Positions 17,133 to 25,990 of a DNA stretch of 64,000 bases are shown here, piece by piece. Source of the DNA: CAYUNE01 sp964446115. Its GTDB lineage: Bacteria > Desulfobacterota > Desulfobulbia > Desulfobulbales > Desulfobulbaceae. Positions within the stretch are counted from its first letter, which is position 1. Every line of letters starts with the position of its first letter. A model generated the notes under the pieces. It saw nothing but the letters and a program-made list of their open reading frames with translations. It made no database searches and was not told where the DNA came from. The stretch spans positions 1 through 64,000 of the forward strand of contig CAYUNE010000018.1 in NCBI GenBank assembly GCA_964446115.1, written 5' to 3'. The translations under genes and the position numbers were made by a program.

Positions 17133-18509
17133 TTACAGAGATGACCTCAGGCTGAAAAGAATGGAATGGGAATCATACTCATACAGGACATCGGTTGAAT
17201 CCCGCTTCTCATACCGATAGGCAAGCTCGAACATGAGCCAGTTGCTGAACCTGTATTGTAAGGCAGGACGGAAACTGTAACGCTTGTCTTCCCGGTTCGG
17301 AGGGGTCAGGCTGTCATATTCCGTGTTTTCATATCCAAAGCCGATGCTTCCCGATATACGGTTGGTAAAACGCTGCCGATAACGCACGTTGCTTGAAAGC
17401 ACCGTTTCTCCAAGCGCTCCGGCCGTATCAGCCTCTTCGACCTGCCGGGTAACACTGAAGGCAATAGCTGTTTTTTCGCTGATTTTGTAATCAAGCTGGA
17501 TTCCCGTGGTCAACTCATTGGTATCAGCCGAATCCGAGCTGTCATCTTCGTAACTTCTTTTCTGATAGCCCAGTCGTGCACTCAGAGTGGTTTTCTCACT
17601 CGGCGTCCAGCTGATGCCGCCATGGACAAAATTCTGTGTGTTATCGCGTTCCACAGCGGTATCATAGGCAACATCGACATATTTGTAGCCCAGGAAAAAG
17701 GATGTTTTGGGGCTGTATCTGTAATATGCGGTGAAGGAAGCCCCATTATCCGAGCGATCATATTCGTTGTTGCGGTCATCTTTGTAATCGAGATAAAAAT
17801 TCGACAGATCCAGCACCCCTCTCAGTTTCGGGGTGAAACGCCAGTCCACGGTGGCCATGGCAAGGTTGGAATCGTAGCGGCGGAGATTATCGGCAGTGGC
17901 ATCGCCGTTTCCGAAAGAATCCTGGGATTGACTGTAACGATCAACCACCTGGAAGGAAAGTCCGCCCCGCAAATTGTATCGCAGGAAGGCCTCCAGTTTG
18001 CCGTCGGTTTTGTTCAGATCCGAATCCTCGGAGTAATTCTTGATATCCAACCCTCCAAGTAAATAGGCCTGGATTCTCTCATATCCCTGATATGTTGCCA
18101 GACTGCCGCGTAATCCGCCGGCCGAGGTATTATGCGGCGTGATGGTGATGGGAATCGTTTTCGTCCGGGGAAGGGCAAACCAGATACCCGGTGAAATGGT
18201 GGTCAAAAAATTGCTGGTCGTCTCATCTCCCACATTATAGAGATTATCGGTATACTCTCCTGTCAGGGTAAGATAGGGATGAACATATCCACCCTGCAGC
18301 CTGCTGAACCAGCCTTGATCAGTCGAGTTTTTCGATTGGGGCAAAACCTCGCCGGCAGCCTCTTTTTTTTGCTCTGCTGCAGCCGCAAGAGCCGGCTGAT
18401 ACTCGTTGTCGGCAACAATCACCATATTGTCGATTTCGATTGTTTGAGCCAATCCCATCCCGGGCAGGGCAACAGACAACAACATCGTAATGCCGTATGC
18501 ATATTTCAT
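17133..18509 (-). CDS. Outer-membrane beta-barrel protein of the polysaccharide export operon
   Basis: A 458-residue protein with a signal peptide (MKYAYGITMLLSVALPG, cleaved near GLAQ). The mature part is a series of alternating amphipathic strands rich in Tyr, Arg and Asp that end in aromatic residues, and the chain finishes with ILFSLRSSL, all typical of an outer-membrane barrel. The start at 18509 is supported by a GAGAGGGAAA ribosome site; an upstream in-frame start adds 21 residues and hides the signal peptide. It is the first gene of the operon ahead of the Wza-like and BY-kinase genes. A role as the outer-membrane polysaccharide pore is inferred from this position and topology. Confidence 0.82.
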   Translation of the reverse strand: MKYAYGITMLLSVALPGMGLAQTIEIDNMVIVADNEYQPALAAAAEQKKEAAGEVLPQSKNSTDQGWFSRLQGGYVHPYLTLTGEYTDNLYNVGDETTSNFLTTISPGIWFALPRTKTIPITITPHNTSAGGLRGSLATYQGYERIQAYLLGGLDIKNYSEDSDLNKTDGKLEAFLRYNLRGGLSFQVVDRYSQSQDSFGNGDATADNLRRYDSNLAMATVDWRFTPKLRGVLDLSNFYLDYKDDRNNEYDRSDNGASFTAYYRYSPKTSFFLGYKYVDVAYDTAVERDNTQNFVHGGISWTPSEKTTLSARLGYQKRSYEDDSSDSADTNELTTGIQLDYKISEKTAIAFSVTRQVEEADTAGALGETVLSSNVRYRQRFTNRISGSIGFGYENTEYDSLTPPNREDKRYSFRPALQYRFSNWLMFELAYRYEKRDSTDVLYEYDSHSILFSLRSSL

Positions 18510-18583
18510 TTTCCCTCTCTCCACTTGCGTTGGTAATCGGTTGAACAGAAAGCTAACTTGCTTATCAGACACTTATATTAAAG

Positions 18584-18592
18584 ATTATCACA
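18584..18592 (-). promoter_or_regulatory. Possible extended -10 promoter element for the export operon
   Basis: Read on the minus strand the sequence is TGTGATAAT, an extended -10 type motif (TGn followed by GATAAT, five of six matches to TATAAT). It lies about 75 bases upstream of the beta-barrel start in an AT-rich stretch. No good -35 box is seen at standard spacing, so this is a weak prediction from sequence alone. Confidence 0.3.
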
Positions 18593-18728
18593 AAAAATCT
18601 TCAGGAACAATACGTATAATTGCCTTTTATTCTCAACAATTTGATAATATACAATTTTTCATTAATCAATCCCTGAAATGGGCTCTTTCCCGAGAGCCGG
18701 ACACTTGCGCATCAATTCGACTGGGATT

Positions 18729-18958
18729 ATCCTGAATCCGTGAGCGTTCGTGCGTGCGCCGGATACACGAAGGGGACCGTTTGATTACAATGAACTATAT
18801 CGGACGGTTCCCGTTCATATAAATGACAGGCGTACGGACGCCCCAAAGGGCGGCTTCATAATCAGGATGAATAAAGACACCTGACGATTTTGTATCTATC
18901 ATGCCGAATTTTACTAACTGCATAATATATCATTAAAATTCAGCAACGGATTCAGGAT
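18729..18958. repeat. 230-bp element bounded by 13-bp inverted repeats (MITE/REP-like)
   Basis: The ends are perfect inverted repeats: ATCCTGAATCCGT at 18729-18741 and its reverse complement at 18946-18958. The inside has no convincing gene. The left end continues as CCTGAATCCGTGAGCGT (18731-18747), and this 17-mer recurs on the opposite strand in a palindrome at 58581-58612, so it belongs to a repeat family of this genome. It sits in the divergent region between the export operon and the DUF362 gene. No target-site duplication was recognised. Confidence 0.55.
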
Positions 18959-19124
18959 TATGCTTTATTAACTGTTTTTTCTGCAAAAACAATACTTGGA
19001 AAAAAATTTCCCAATCCGCGACAAAACGGTGTGCAATCATTCCAGGAGCTCCGCCGGCAGGGGAAGTACGGAAGAGGATCCCACCCTGAAGCGACAACAA
19101 AAAAATTACCCGGTTGATAAAAAG

Positions 19125-20468
19125 ATGCGGAAAATAACGCGCAGATTTTTTCTTGTTCTTTCCTCCTCCTTGGGAATCATGGCATCCATACCGCTTATTC
19201 AGAAAATTTTCAGATTATCCACAGCATGCGCAGGCAAGGGCGGTAATGGTCACTCCGCTGAATCACATATCTATCTAGCCAAAAACGGCACTCCCCAGCA
19301 AAATATCAGCAAGGTGATCGAACTGATGGGGGGAATAGAGAAATTCATCGGAACAGATGATATCATCCTCCTCAAGCCCAATTGTCAGTGGTGGAATCAG
19401 GGGAGAACAAACCTGGCTGCCATGAAGGGATTTATTGATTTGGTACTGCAGCGTCCCGGCTTTCACGGGGAAATCATCATAGCTGAAAATCATCATTTTA
19501 TGGACGATACTCTCCCTGAAACTGAAAAAGACAATATCAGGGGATGGAACCGGATAGCTGAAATCAATGGTCGGATTGACGGAGTCCAGCACAGTATGAA
19601 TTCCCTGGTTCAGCTTTTCCAAGAGCAGGGCCACAAAAATGTCTCCAAGGTGCACTGGCGCGATGGCGGGCCGAAACATGAAGACTGGGGTAACGGCCGG
19701 GATGGCGGCATTGTTGATTCTCCGGCAACAGGAGACGGCTACATCTGGAGTGACATTGATTACATATACTCGCCATTTCCCTGGGTAAAAAGATGGAAGG
19801 TAAAAATGTCCTACCCCGTTTTCACCTCACCGTACAGTGGTCTTGTCATTGATTTTAAGGACGGCATCTACGAAAGAAATGGCCGGGGCGGGGGCAGGTA
19901 TATCAAAAGTATTCCCCTCAGGTTTATCAACTTTGCAGCGCTCAACGACCATGGTCACGACACCGGAATTACAGGAGCCATCAAAAATTACATGGGCATC
20001 ACCGACCTGTCCTGTGGCCAATGGGGAAAAAAACCTCGTGGTTACCACAATGTTCACGCTTGCGGAGGCAGATATTTTCGTCATGCTAAGGCTGGACCAC
20101 TTGGCTACTTTATGAAGACCATCAGGAAGGCTGATTTAAATATTCTGACAGCGGAATGGGTTGGCTGGGGAGACAGAACTGCTGTGGACAAGGCCAGTCG
20201 CTGCCACACAGTTCTGGCCTCTACCGATCCGGTTGCGCTTGATTACTACGGTGCCAAACACATTATTCTTCCCCTGAGCAACAACCGAAAACATCACGAT
20301 CCGGATTTTCTCCGTAGTCCCATCCGCAAATTTCTTTCCCTGGCTTCCAAGGAACTCGGGACCGGCCATTTTTGCGAAGATAAAATTCTTGTCTCCTCTT
20401 ATGACGCAATCCATTCCGATCACTCCCCCACCAAAAATCCATCATCGCAGAATAAAGGAATCATTTAA
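19125..20468 (+). CDS. Exported DUF362 family protein
   Basis: A 447-residue protein with an N-terminal twin-arginine-like signal (ITRRFFLVLSSSLGIM) followed by a hydrophobic stretch, so export is likely, possibly by the Tat route. The body matches the DUF362 family: IILLKPNCQWWNQG near the start, a GITGAIKNYMGI core and an ASTDPVALDYYGAKH segment close to the C-terminus. The family's reaction is not established. No ferredoxin-type cysteine motif is present, unlike some DUF362 proteins. The start at 19125 is preferred because it places the RR motif near the N-terminus; a TTG at 18996 is an in-frame alternative. Its stop overlaps the converging GNAT gene by four bases. Confidence 0.75.
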   Translation: MRKITRRFFLVLSSSLGIMASIPLIQKIFRLSTACAGKGGNGHSAESHIYLAKNGTPQQNISKVIELMGGIEKFIGTDDIILLKPNCQWWNQGRTNLAAMKGFIDLVLQRPGFHGEIIIAENHHFMDDTLPETEKDNIRGWNRIAEINGRIDGVQHSMNSLVQLFQEQGHKNVSKVHWRDGGPKHEDWGNGRDGGIVDSPATGDGYIWSDIDYIYSPFPWVKRWKVKMSYPVFTSPYSGLVIDFKDGIYERNGRGGGRYIKSIPLRFINFAALNDHGHDTGITGAIKNYMGITDLSCGQWGKKPRGYHNVHACGGRYFRHAKAGPLGYFMKTIRKADLNILTAEWVGWGDRTAVDKASRCHTVLASTDPVALDYYGAKHIILPLSNNRKHHDPDFLRSPIRKFLSLASKELGTGHFCEDKILVSSYDAIHSDHSPTKNPSSQNKGII

Positions 20469-21511
20469 CAGTCATTATCCCCGGAGAGAAGCAACCAGTT
20501 CTCAACATTGCCGATGATCATCCGGTGTCCTTTTCGCACACGGGGGGCGTAAACAAATATTTTTCTCGAATGGTTTCTCCTGACAAAACCATATTTCCTG
20601 AAGAAGGACTCAAGAGCGTTATTGGTCAGAAAGTTGATGTTGATGCTACGGACGGCCATTCCATAACCATATTGAAATACGCTTCTGAGCAGACAGGACA
20701 CCACTTCAGCCTGCTGAGGAATAAAAAAATCACGGATATTTAAAGCTCCGTCATTCATGGTACAGGCCATGTAGCCATATAGCCGTTGATCTTCCTTGTC
20801 GGTGGCGATAAAGATACTACCGTTTTTCCCCGACAGATATCTCCATTGCAGATACGCTGATGAGCGTTCACCAATGGCTGCATACTTACCTTTGGCCTTT
20901 TCCCAGAGCCCATCAAACCTTTTGTCAGTTGTACGTATCCTGCGGCAGATCACGTTATGGCCGATAACACAAAGTGATTTCATGGACGCAAGGTAATAAA
21001 AGCGGTTGAGTACAGGGGCAATCAGCCGACAAAATCCTTCGCCCAATCCCCGGTCTGTCAGGTAGGGACTGTAATCGACGACTCTAACTAATCTCGTTAT
21101 ATTGCCGAGATGCTGATAGCCAGCTCTTTTAATAACCCCTTCTGCCTTTTCATTGGGAAAACCATATATAAAGTCGATTTCGCCTCTCTGCGTAGCAGCT
21201 GTGGCCTTTTTGTGCAACATCATTGCCGGCCCCAAAGACCTGTGACGAGGTGCAACAAAAAAATCTCCGGCTATCGCTGCCCTGTATTTATATCCGTTAA
21301 CCGAGATATGTCTGCTAAACAGCGTGTTAAGCCCCTGGATCCGGTCGTTGCCATCTTCCAGCAGGAACCACACCCTTGCAGCACCCGCAGGATTTTTGAG
21401 ATAAAATCGCTCATATTTTTCCTGCAGGTCTGTCCCATGATAATGATTCCAGAATCCTATAATCCGTTTTCTGTCCAGCTCCAGATTGGCCCTCTTCACT
21501 CTGTATCCCAT
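20465..21511 (-). CDS. GNAT family acetyltransferase
   Basis: A 348-residue protein with a GNAT fold: an IQGLNTLFSRHISVNG strand pair, the acetyl-CoA loop region AGDFFVAPRHRSLGPAMML, and IDFIYGFPNEKAEGVIKRAGY as the second half of the domain. The remaining C-terminal part, about 170 residues, may be a second, degenerate GNAT-like domain ending in an FFRKYGFVRRN segment. The start at 21511 is chosen because AGGAGG lies nine bases upstream; in-frame starts further upstream have no such site. The substrate is unknown. The setting suggests acylation of a sugar or lipid in polysaccharide synthesis, which is inference. Confidence 0.75.
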   Translation of the reverse strand: MGYRVKRANLELDRKRIIGFWNHYHGTDLQEKYERFYLKNPAGAARVWFLLEDGNDRIQGLNTLFSRHISVNGYKYRAAIAGDFFVAPRHRSLGPAMMLHKKATAATQRGEIDFIYGFPNEKAEGVIKRAGYQHLGNITRLVRVVDYSPYLTDRGLGEGFCRLIAPVLNRFYYLASMKSLCVIGHNVICRRIRTTDKRFDGLWEKAKGKYAAIGERSSAYLQWRYLSGKNGSIFIATDKEDQRLYGYMACTMNDGALNIRDFFIPQQAEVVSCLLRSVFQYGYGMAVRSININFLTNNALESFFRKYGFVRRNHSRKIFVYAPRVRKGHRMIIGNVENWLLLSGDNDC

Positions 21512-21676
21512 GGTCAACAACCTCCTGTCTTTAAATTCCAATTGAAAAACCACTTCTGTGCTGTTGGTCATCTTTTCTTTCAAAAGACATTCCACAGCGT
21601 GACTGGAACGGAGGATTGATGAGAAAGGAGGGTCAAACGCTGGTACTCTATGAAAATAGCGCTGCAGGAATATTAT

Positions 21677-21925
21677 CTATTCACGTAATAGTAGTGGTCC
21701 CTGATCTCTCCACGACTGAACCGTTGCCAGGGAAGCAATCTGCCTCATATTCCAGAAATCGAGAAAACAGACTTCGAGCATCCGATCTTCCGGAATTACA
21801 AGGCGGGTTTCTCGCATAACAGGAAAATATTCCCCCTTGACGTACCATCCAGGGATAAAGATGTCAGGGACCGGAGAGATTAATTTGGGTGGCAGCTTGT
21901 TTTTAAGAATGTGGATGATATATAA
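21677..21925 (-). pseudogene. Possible decayed reading frame upstream of the GNAT gene
   Basis: On the minus strand 82 codons stay open between an in-frame TAA at 21926-21928 and a TAG at 21677-21679. The translation looks protein-like (for example IFIPGWYVKGEYFPVMRE and VCFLDFWNMRQIASL), but no start codon with a ribosome site opens it, and stop codons interrupt the same frame further upstream. It may be the 3' remnant of a gene once cotranscribed with the GNAT gene. The rest of the 570-base gap between 21511 and 22084 shows no recognisable gene; a 67-codon plus-strand frame from about 21619 has no supporting features. Confidence 0.3.
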
Positions 21926-22083
21926 TTATTGATGATTGCCCTTGATCTTTTGAAAAGTATCCCTTTATGGACCAACAGCTGTTTTTGTTTGCAGTCTGGC
22001 TAGTTGCAAAAAAAATCTATTATGACGATCGCTATACTGACCAGGGTCTTGAATGAATAATTTCTACGATGAATGGAGGAAAT

Positions 22084-24393
22084 ATGAGGCTAACGCGTAA
22101 TCTTGCCGGAGCATTGCTGTTGGGCGGTGCCTGCCTGGCCACGCCATCTATGGCTGCATTTAATGATGTAGCTAGCGGAAACCGTACAGCGGACTGTACA
22201 GATGCCGGGGATCTTGCCACTCTCGGAATAAATCAACCCGAATGTCAGGTTCTTGAAGCTTTTTGGAATGCAACGGCCGGAGCCGATGGCACCGGCTGGA
22301 CAGAGGAAAGGGAAGATGAAAACGGTACATTGGCTGCCTGGGGTACGGTTTCCAATGTAAGCACCTGGCTGGGAGTCACCGTATCCGGGGGTCATGTCAC
22401 CCAACTGACTCTTCGTGACCATAATCTCTCAGGAGCCCTGCCGACAACCGCCGGCTCGACCCTGGGAGACCTTCCCTCCCTTACCAGACTCGATCTCCCG
22501 TACAATAATATCACCGGGGGCCTTTCTTCCCTGGCCGGCCTGGAAGATACGCTGGAAATTCTGCTGCTTGGAAACAACCAACTCACCGCAGATCTGAGCG
22601 ACATTCAAACCTTTACAAACCTCACAAGGCTCAACCTCAACCACTCACCTGATTCCCAAGGTAATGTGACAGGCGACCTTTCGGCGGTCGCAGGCCTTGT
22701 CCACCTGACTCAACTTGACCTGAGTCATCAGCAAATCACGGGGGATTTGGCAAACATTGCGGCCTTGGACTCATTGGAAACTCTTGTTTTGATGGGAAAT
22801 AATATCCATGGAGACATTGCTGCCTTTGCCGGAGCATCCCCGATGAGTGCAATGAAAACACTGGTCATTGGCGACAACGGTATATCCGGCGGGGATCAGA
22901 TTACCGGAAATATATCGGCACTTGCGCAGATGCCCAACCTGGAAATTGTCGATATGCGGCACAACAGTGTTAGCGGTAATCTTTCATCGCTTTCAGGCCT
23001 TTCAAATCTCACCAGGTTATGGTTGGGCGGCAACCAGGTTTCCGGAGATCTCTCCTCGCTCAGCGGCCTGACCAACCTGATGACTCTTTATGTACATCAG
23101 AATGACGGAATTACCGGGGATCTTTCCCAGTTAAACAACCTCTGGCTCGCCTCCCATGCCACCGGACCAGCAGGCGGTGAATTTGAAAACACGAATACCG
23201 GGCTTAATATCAGCGGCAACGGCCTTTATTTCACCAATATTGAACCAGCATTTTCAATTTTTAATGATGGAAGTCCAGCTGATTTTAACTATGATTCTAG
23301 CCAGTTGGCAGATGGGGTTGATCTGGTGGACACAGCCCGAACAATTTACTTCAACCAGACCCTGACCATAACCCCTGCTGTTCCTGAGAACACTTCTGGA
23401 AATGACTCCTACCAGTGGAGCAAAGACGGTGACGTTGTCGCAGGAGCAACGGACAGGATATTTACAAAGAATAATGCAACCGCTGCAGACGCGGGAAATT
23501 ATACCTATGACGTCACAAACTCGGTGGTAACCAACCTGACCCTGCGCTCCAGAACCATTACCACGGTATTTGACGATACCCCACCGGCTACTCCCGGCAC
23601 GACTCCAGATCTCACCGATGCATCCGATTCGGCAAATACAACGGATAATATCACAAACGTGCAGACACCGGAATTCGGCAATATTACCTGTACAGACCAG
23701 CCGGGCGGCAGTACTGTTCAACTGTATATTGATGGAACAGCTTCCGGAGCTCCATTTCACTGCACAGCAGCCGGCACCCATGTGCTGACCGCTGCCTCTC
23801 TGGCTGACGGTACCCATGAAATCACCTATCGGGAAATCGATGCAGCCGGCAATATGTCCGCTGACTCTGCAAGCCTTACCATTACAGTTGATACGGCCAT
23901 TTCCCTTGGTGTAAGCGAACCCACCGGAACCATTACAGATACTACCCCGCATTTTGAAGGAACCGGTGACTCCGGAGATAAAATCACAGTTACCGGTAGC
24001 GGCTCCAGCTGCTCAACCACTGTTGCCGCCGATGGTTCCTGGTCATGTGATGTGGCTCCTGCTCTGGCCAACGACACCATTGTAACTTTCCTCGTTAAAG
24101 CAGAAGATACAGCCGGAAACTCACGTCTGATATCTCACAAGGTTACCATCGGTTCGCCGATTGACAGTGATGGTGACGGCGTCCTGGATATCTATGACGC
24201 GTTCCCCGATGATCCCAACGAAACTGTTGATACTGATAACGATGGTACTGGAAACAATGCCGACCCGGATGATGATGACGACGGTTTCAGCGACCAGGAA
24301 GAAATCGCTGCAGGTACGGATCCCCTGAATGCGGCTTCCTACCCGGGGGCAAGAACCATCATCGCACCGTTGCTTGATTTACTTCTAATGTAA
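22084..24393 (+). CDS. Secreted leucine-rich-repeat protein with Ig-like and calcium-binding repeats
   Basis: A 769-residue exported protein. The signal peptide is MRLTRNLAGALLLGGACLA, cleaved near SMAA; GGAGGA before the ATG at 22084 fixes the start. Residues about 35-115 resemble the cap before plant-type LRRs (WLGVTVSGGHVTQLTL). About ten repeats of the LxxLxLxxNxITGxL kind follow to near residue 355. Then comes one Ig-like domain (YQWSKDGDVVAGA, DAGNYTYDV), two bacterial Ig-like domains, and thrombospondin type 3 calcium repeats (DSDGDGVLDIYDAFPDDP). The protein ends in a short hydrophobic tail IIAPLLDLLLM. A surface or matrix adhesion role is likely from architecture; the partner is unknown. 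Confidence 0.88.
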   Translation: MRLTRNLAGALLLGGACLATPSMAAFNDVASGNRTADCTDAGDLATLGINQPECQVLEAFWNATAGADGTGWTEEREDENGTLAAWGTVSNVSTWLGVTVSGGHVTQLTLRDHNLSGALPTTAGSTLGDLPSLTRLDLPYNNITGGLSSLAGLEDTLEILLLGNNQLTADLSDIQTFTNLTRLNLNHSPDSQGNVTGDLSAVAGLVHLTQLDLSHQQITGDLANIAALDSLETLVLMGNNIHGDIAAFAGASPMSAMKTLVIGDNGISGGDQITGNISALAQMPNLEIVDMRHNSVSGNLSSLSGLSNLTRLWLGGNQVSGDLSSLSGLTNLMTLYVHQNDGITGDLSQLNNLWLASHATGPAGGEFENTNTGLNISGNGLYFTNIEPAFSIFNDGSPADFNYDSSQLADGVDLVDTARTIYFNQTLTITPAVPENTSGNDSYQWSKDGDVVAGATDRIFTKNNATAADAGNYTYDVTNSVVTNLTLRSRTITTVFDDTPPATPGTTPDLTDASDSANTTDNITNVQTPEFGNITCTDQPGGSTVQLYIDGTASGAPFHCTAAGTHVLTAASLADGTHEITYREIDAAGNMSADSASLTITVDTAISLGVSEPTGTITDTTPHFEGTGDSGDKITVTGSGSSCSTTVAADGSWSCDVAPALANDTIVTFLVKAEDTAGNSRLISHKVTIGSPIDSDGDGVLDIYDAFPDDPNETVDTDNDGTGNNADPDDDDDGFSDQEEIAAGTDPLNAASYPGARTIIAPLLDLLLM

Positions 24394-24416
24394 GTAGAGA
24401 AAAAAGTGTATAAGCA

Positions 24417-24463
24417 GATGACAATGCAGGTCAAAGTTGGACCTGCATTGTCATCATTTTTTC
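24417..24463 (+). terminator. Rho-independent terminator after the LRR protein gene
   Basis: A perfect 16-base stem (GATGACAATGCAGGTC paired with 24440-24455) around a 7-base loop is followed at once by ATTTTTTCTC. It starts 24 bases after the LRR gene stop and is the clearest terminator in the window. Confidence 0.9.
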
Positions 24464-24645
24464 TCTTGTTTATCATTTTACCTCGCAGGTAACTCAGGCG
24501 ATTGTCATTGCCGTCCCGACAACCAGTGGATCATCCTTGCAAATGAGATTGTGGCGTTCCTCTTCTCACCCCTCCCTCGCACGAACAGATTGCACAACCA
24601 TTCCGATAATGTGTTTGTGTTACTGAAAAAAAAATAAATACCGCG

Positions 24646-25203
24646 GTGACTGGAAAATTTCGGCCTTGTTTTTCTTTGGGAATCCAGCATATGGTCATAT
24701 ACCAGGAGACTGGAAACCTCCCAAAAAAAATCCCGCTTTTACGACATGTATTGAAATCCCTGACCAGTGTCGGCGGGATCCTGTCAATCATGTTCTGCAG
24801 AATATATCTTCCAAAGTATCTACGTATTGGAAAGAACGTTAAACTGTCTCCACAAGGCAATATTCTTCTGGGGGCCAGAAAAATCGGCGATAACTGCCGA
24901 ATCCATTCAAATGTTACCATCGGTCGGGCCATGCTTGACGACAAAGATACTTTGGGAAACAGAAACAATCCGGTTATCGGCAAAAATGTCATTATCGGAC
25001 CCGACACTCTCATCTTTGGAAATGTCTTCATTGGTGAAGGCTCAACCATTCTGCCAGGCTCAATAGTCTCAAAAAATATCCCACCCCACTCTGTTGTTAG
25101 TGGTAATCCCGCTCGAATTATTCGAAAAAATTTTGATAACAGTCATTTACTGGCCTTGCCCATCCACAGTTGGAATATTACGACCGACAATCTGGATACC
25201 TGA
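24646..25203 (+). CDS. Hexapeptide-repeat acetyltransferase (serine acetyltransferase-like)
   Basis: A 185-residue protein whose C-terminal two thirds show isoleucine-patch hexapeptide repeats forming a left-handed beta-helix (IGDNCRIHSNVTIG, VIGKNVIIGPDTLIFGNVFI). The end is the usual acetyl-CoA-site loop (IVSKNIPPHSVVSGNPARII). These enzymes O- or N-acetylate sugars or serine; in a polysaccharide locus a sugar is the more likely acceptor. The start is a GTG at 24646; an ATG at 24691 is an alternative, and neither has a strong ribosome site. It is followed 14 bases later by a second enzyme of the same fold, so the two probably form an operon. Confidence 0.8.
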   Translation: MTGKFRPCFSLGIQHMVIYQETGNLPKKIPLLRHVLKSLTSVGGILSIMFCRIYLPKYLRIGKNVKLSPQGNILLGARKIGDNCRIHSNVTIGRAMLDDKDTLGNRNNPVIGKNVIIGPDTLIFGNVFIGEGSTILPGSIVSKNIPPHSVVSGNPARIIRKNFDNSHLLALPIHSWNITTDNLDT

Positions 25204-25217
25204 CAATACTGTAAACA

Positions 25218-25820
25218 GTGTTTGATCGAGTAAAAGCGGATTTCCAGCGGGTCTATTGGAATTATCCCTCCAAAGATCCAGCCAACCTGCTCAAGAAAGT
25301 TTGGGTTGTTGTCAACTCCCAGGGATTCCAGGCCCTGGCAGTGTACAGATTACAACGATGGTGTATGGAAATCGCCAAGCGGCCGAAAACTGGTTTTTTC
25401 ATCGGAGTTCTTGAAAAGATAGCTTCCGTTCTGCAGAAAATCATACTCCTCCTGTACGATATCAACATTTCCAAAAAAGCCGATATTGGAAAAGGCTTTT
25501 GTATTCACCATTTTGGAGGAATTCATATAGGAGTATGCAGAATCGGTGAAAACTGTACAATTGCCCAGCAGGTGAAGATTGCGCCCGAAAGGGAAAATGG
25601 CGACCGTGTGGGAGTAACCATGGAAGATCGGGTATGGATTGGCGGTCATTGTATTATCAGCGGCAAGGTGCATATCGGCAAAGGTTGCACAATATCTTCA
25701 GGATCGATCATCACCAAAGATATCTCCCCTAACCATCTGGTTGCTGGAAAAAAGGGGCGCATTCTCAACAAAAACTTCGATAACACCAAGCTGCATAACT
25801 TACCGGATCTTCAGGATTGA
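25218..25820 (+). CDS. Serine acetyltransferase/WcaB-like hexapeptide acetyltransferase
   Basis: A 200-residue protein with an N-terminal helical region (KADFQRVYWN, LAVYRLQRW) like that of serine O-acetyltransferases, then hexapeptide repeats with the catalytic-type histidine pair in CIHHFGGIHIGVCRIG. A KGCTISSGSIITKDISPNH loop closes the acetyl-CoA site. Similar genes in capsule loci (the WcaB type) acetylate the growing glycan rather than serine. It starts with GTG. The two paralogous acetyltransferases share only the fold, not close identity, so they probably have different acceptors. Confidence 0.82.
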   Translation: MFDRVKADFQRVYWNYPSKDPANLLKKVWVVVNSQGFQALAVYRLQRWCMEIAKRPKTGFFIGVLEKIASVLQKIILLLYDINISKKADIGKGFCIHHFGGIHIGVCRIGENCTIAQQVKIAPERENGDRVGVTMEDRVWIGGHCIISGKVHIGKGCTISSGSIITKDISPNHLVAGKKGRILNKNFDNTKLHNLPDLQD

Positions 25821-25990
25821 TCTCGAGTTTCACTAGCAGTTATTGTTCTGTTTGTTTCTTGCATGCCGTATCCTTTGTCAACTGCAATCCCTGAAGATGT
25901 AAAATTACACTGGCCCAGTCAGCATTTAGCAGGTATAGAGAGGCAGGTAGGACCAACGCACTTCGTTTCCCAAATCATGGAACTGAAATA

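Noticed and set aside
21619..21819. 67-codon frame with a GGAGG upstream
   Set aside because: The spacing to the ATG is short, the product has no recognisable features, and a more protein-like frame runs on the opposite strand.
24340..24393. PEP-CTERM or LPXTG sorting signal at the LRR protein C-terminus
   Set aside because: There is no VPEP or LPXTG motif, no long membrane helix and no basic tail, and no exosortase or sortase gene is in the window.
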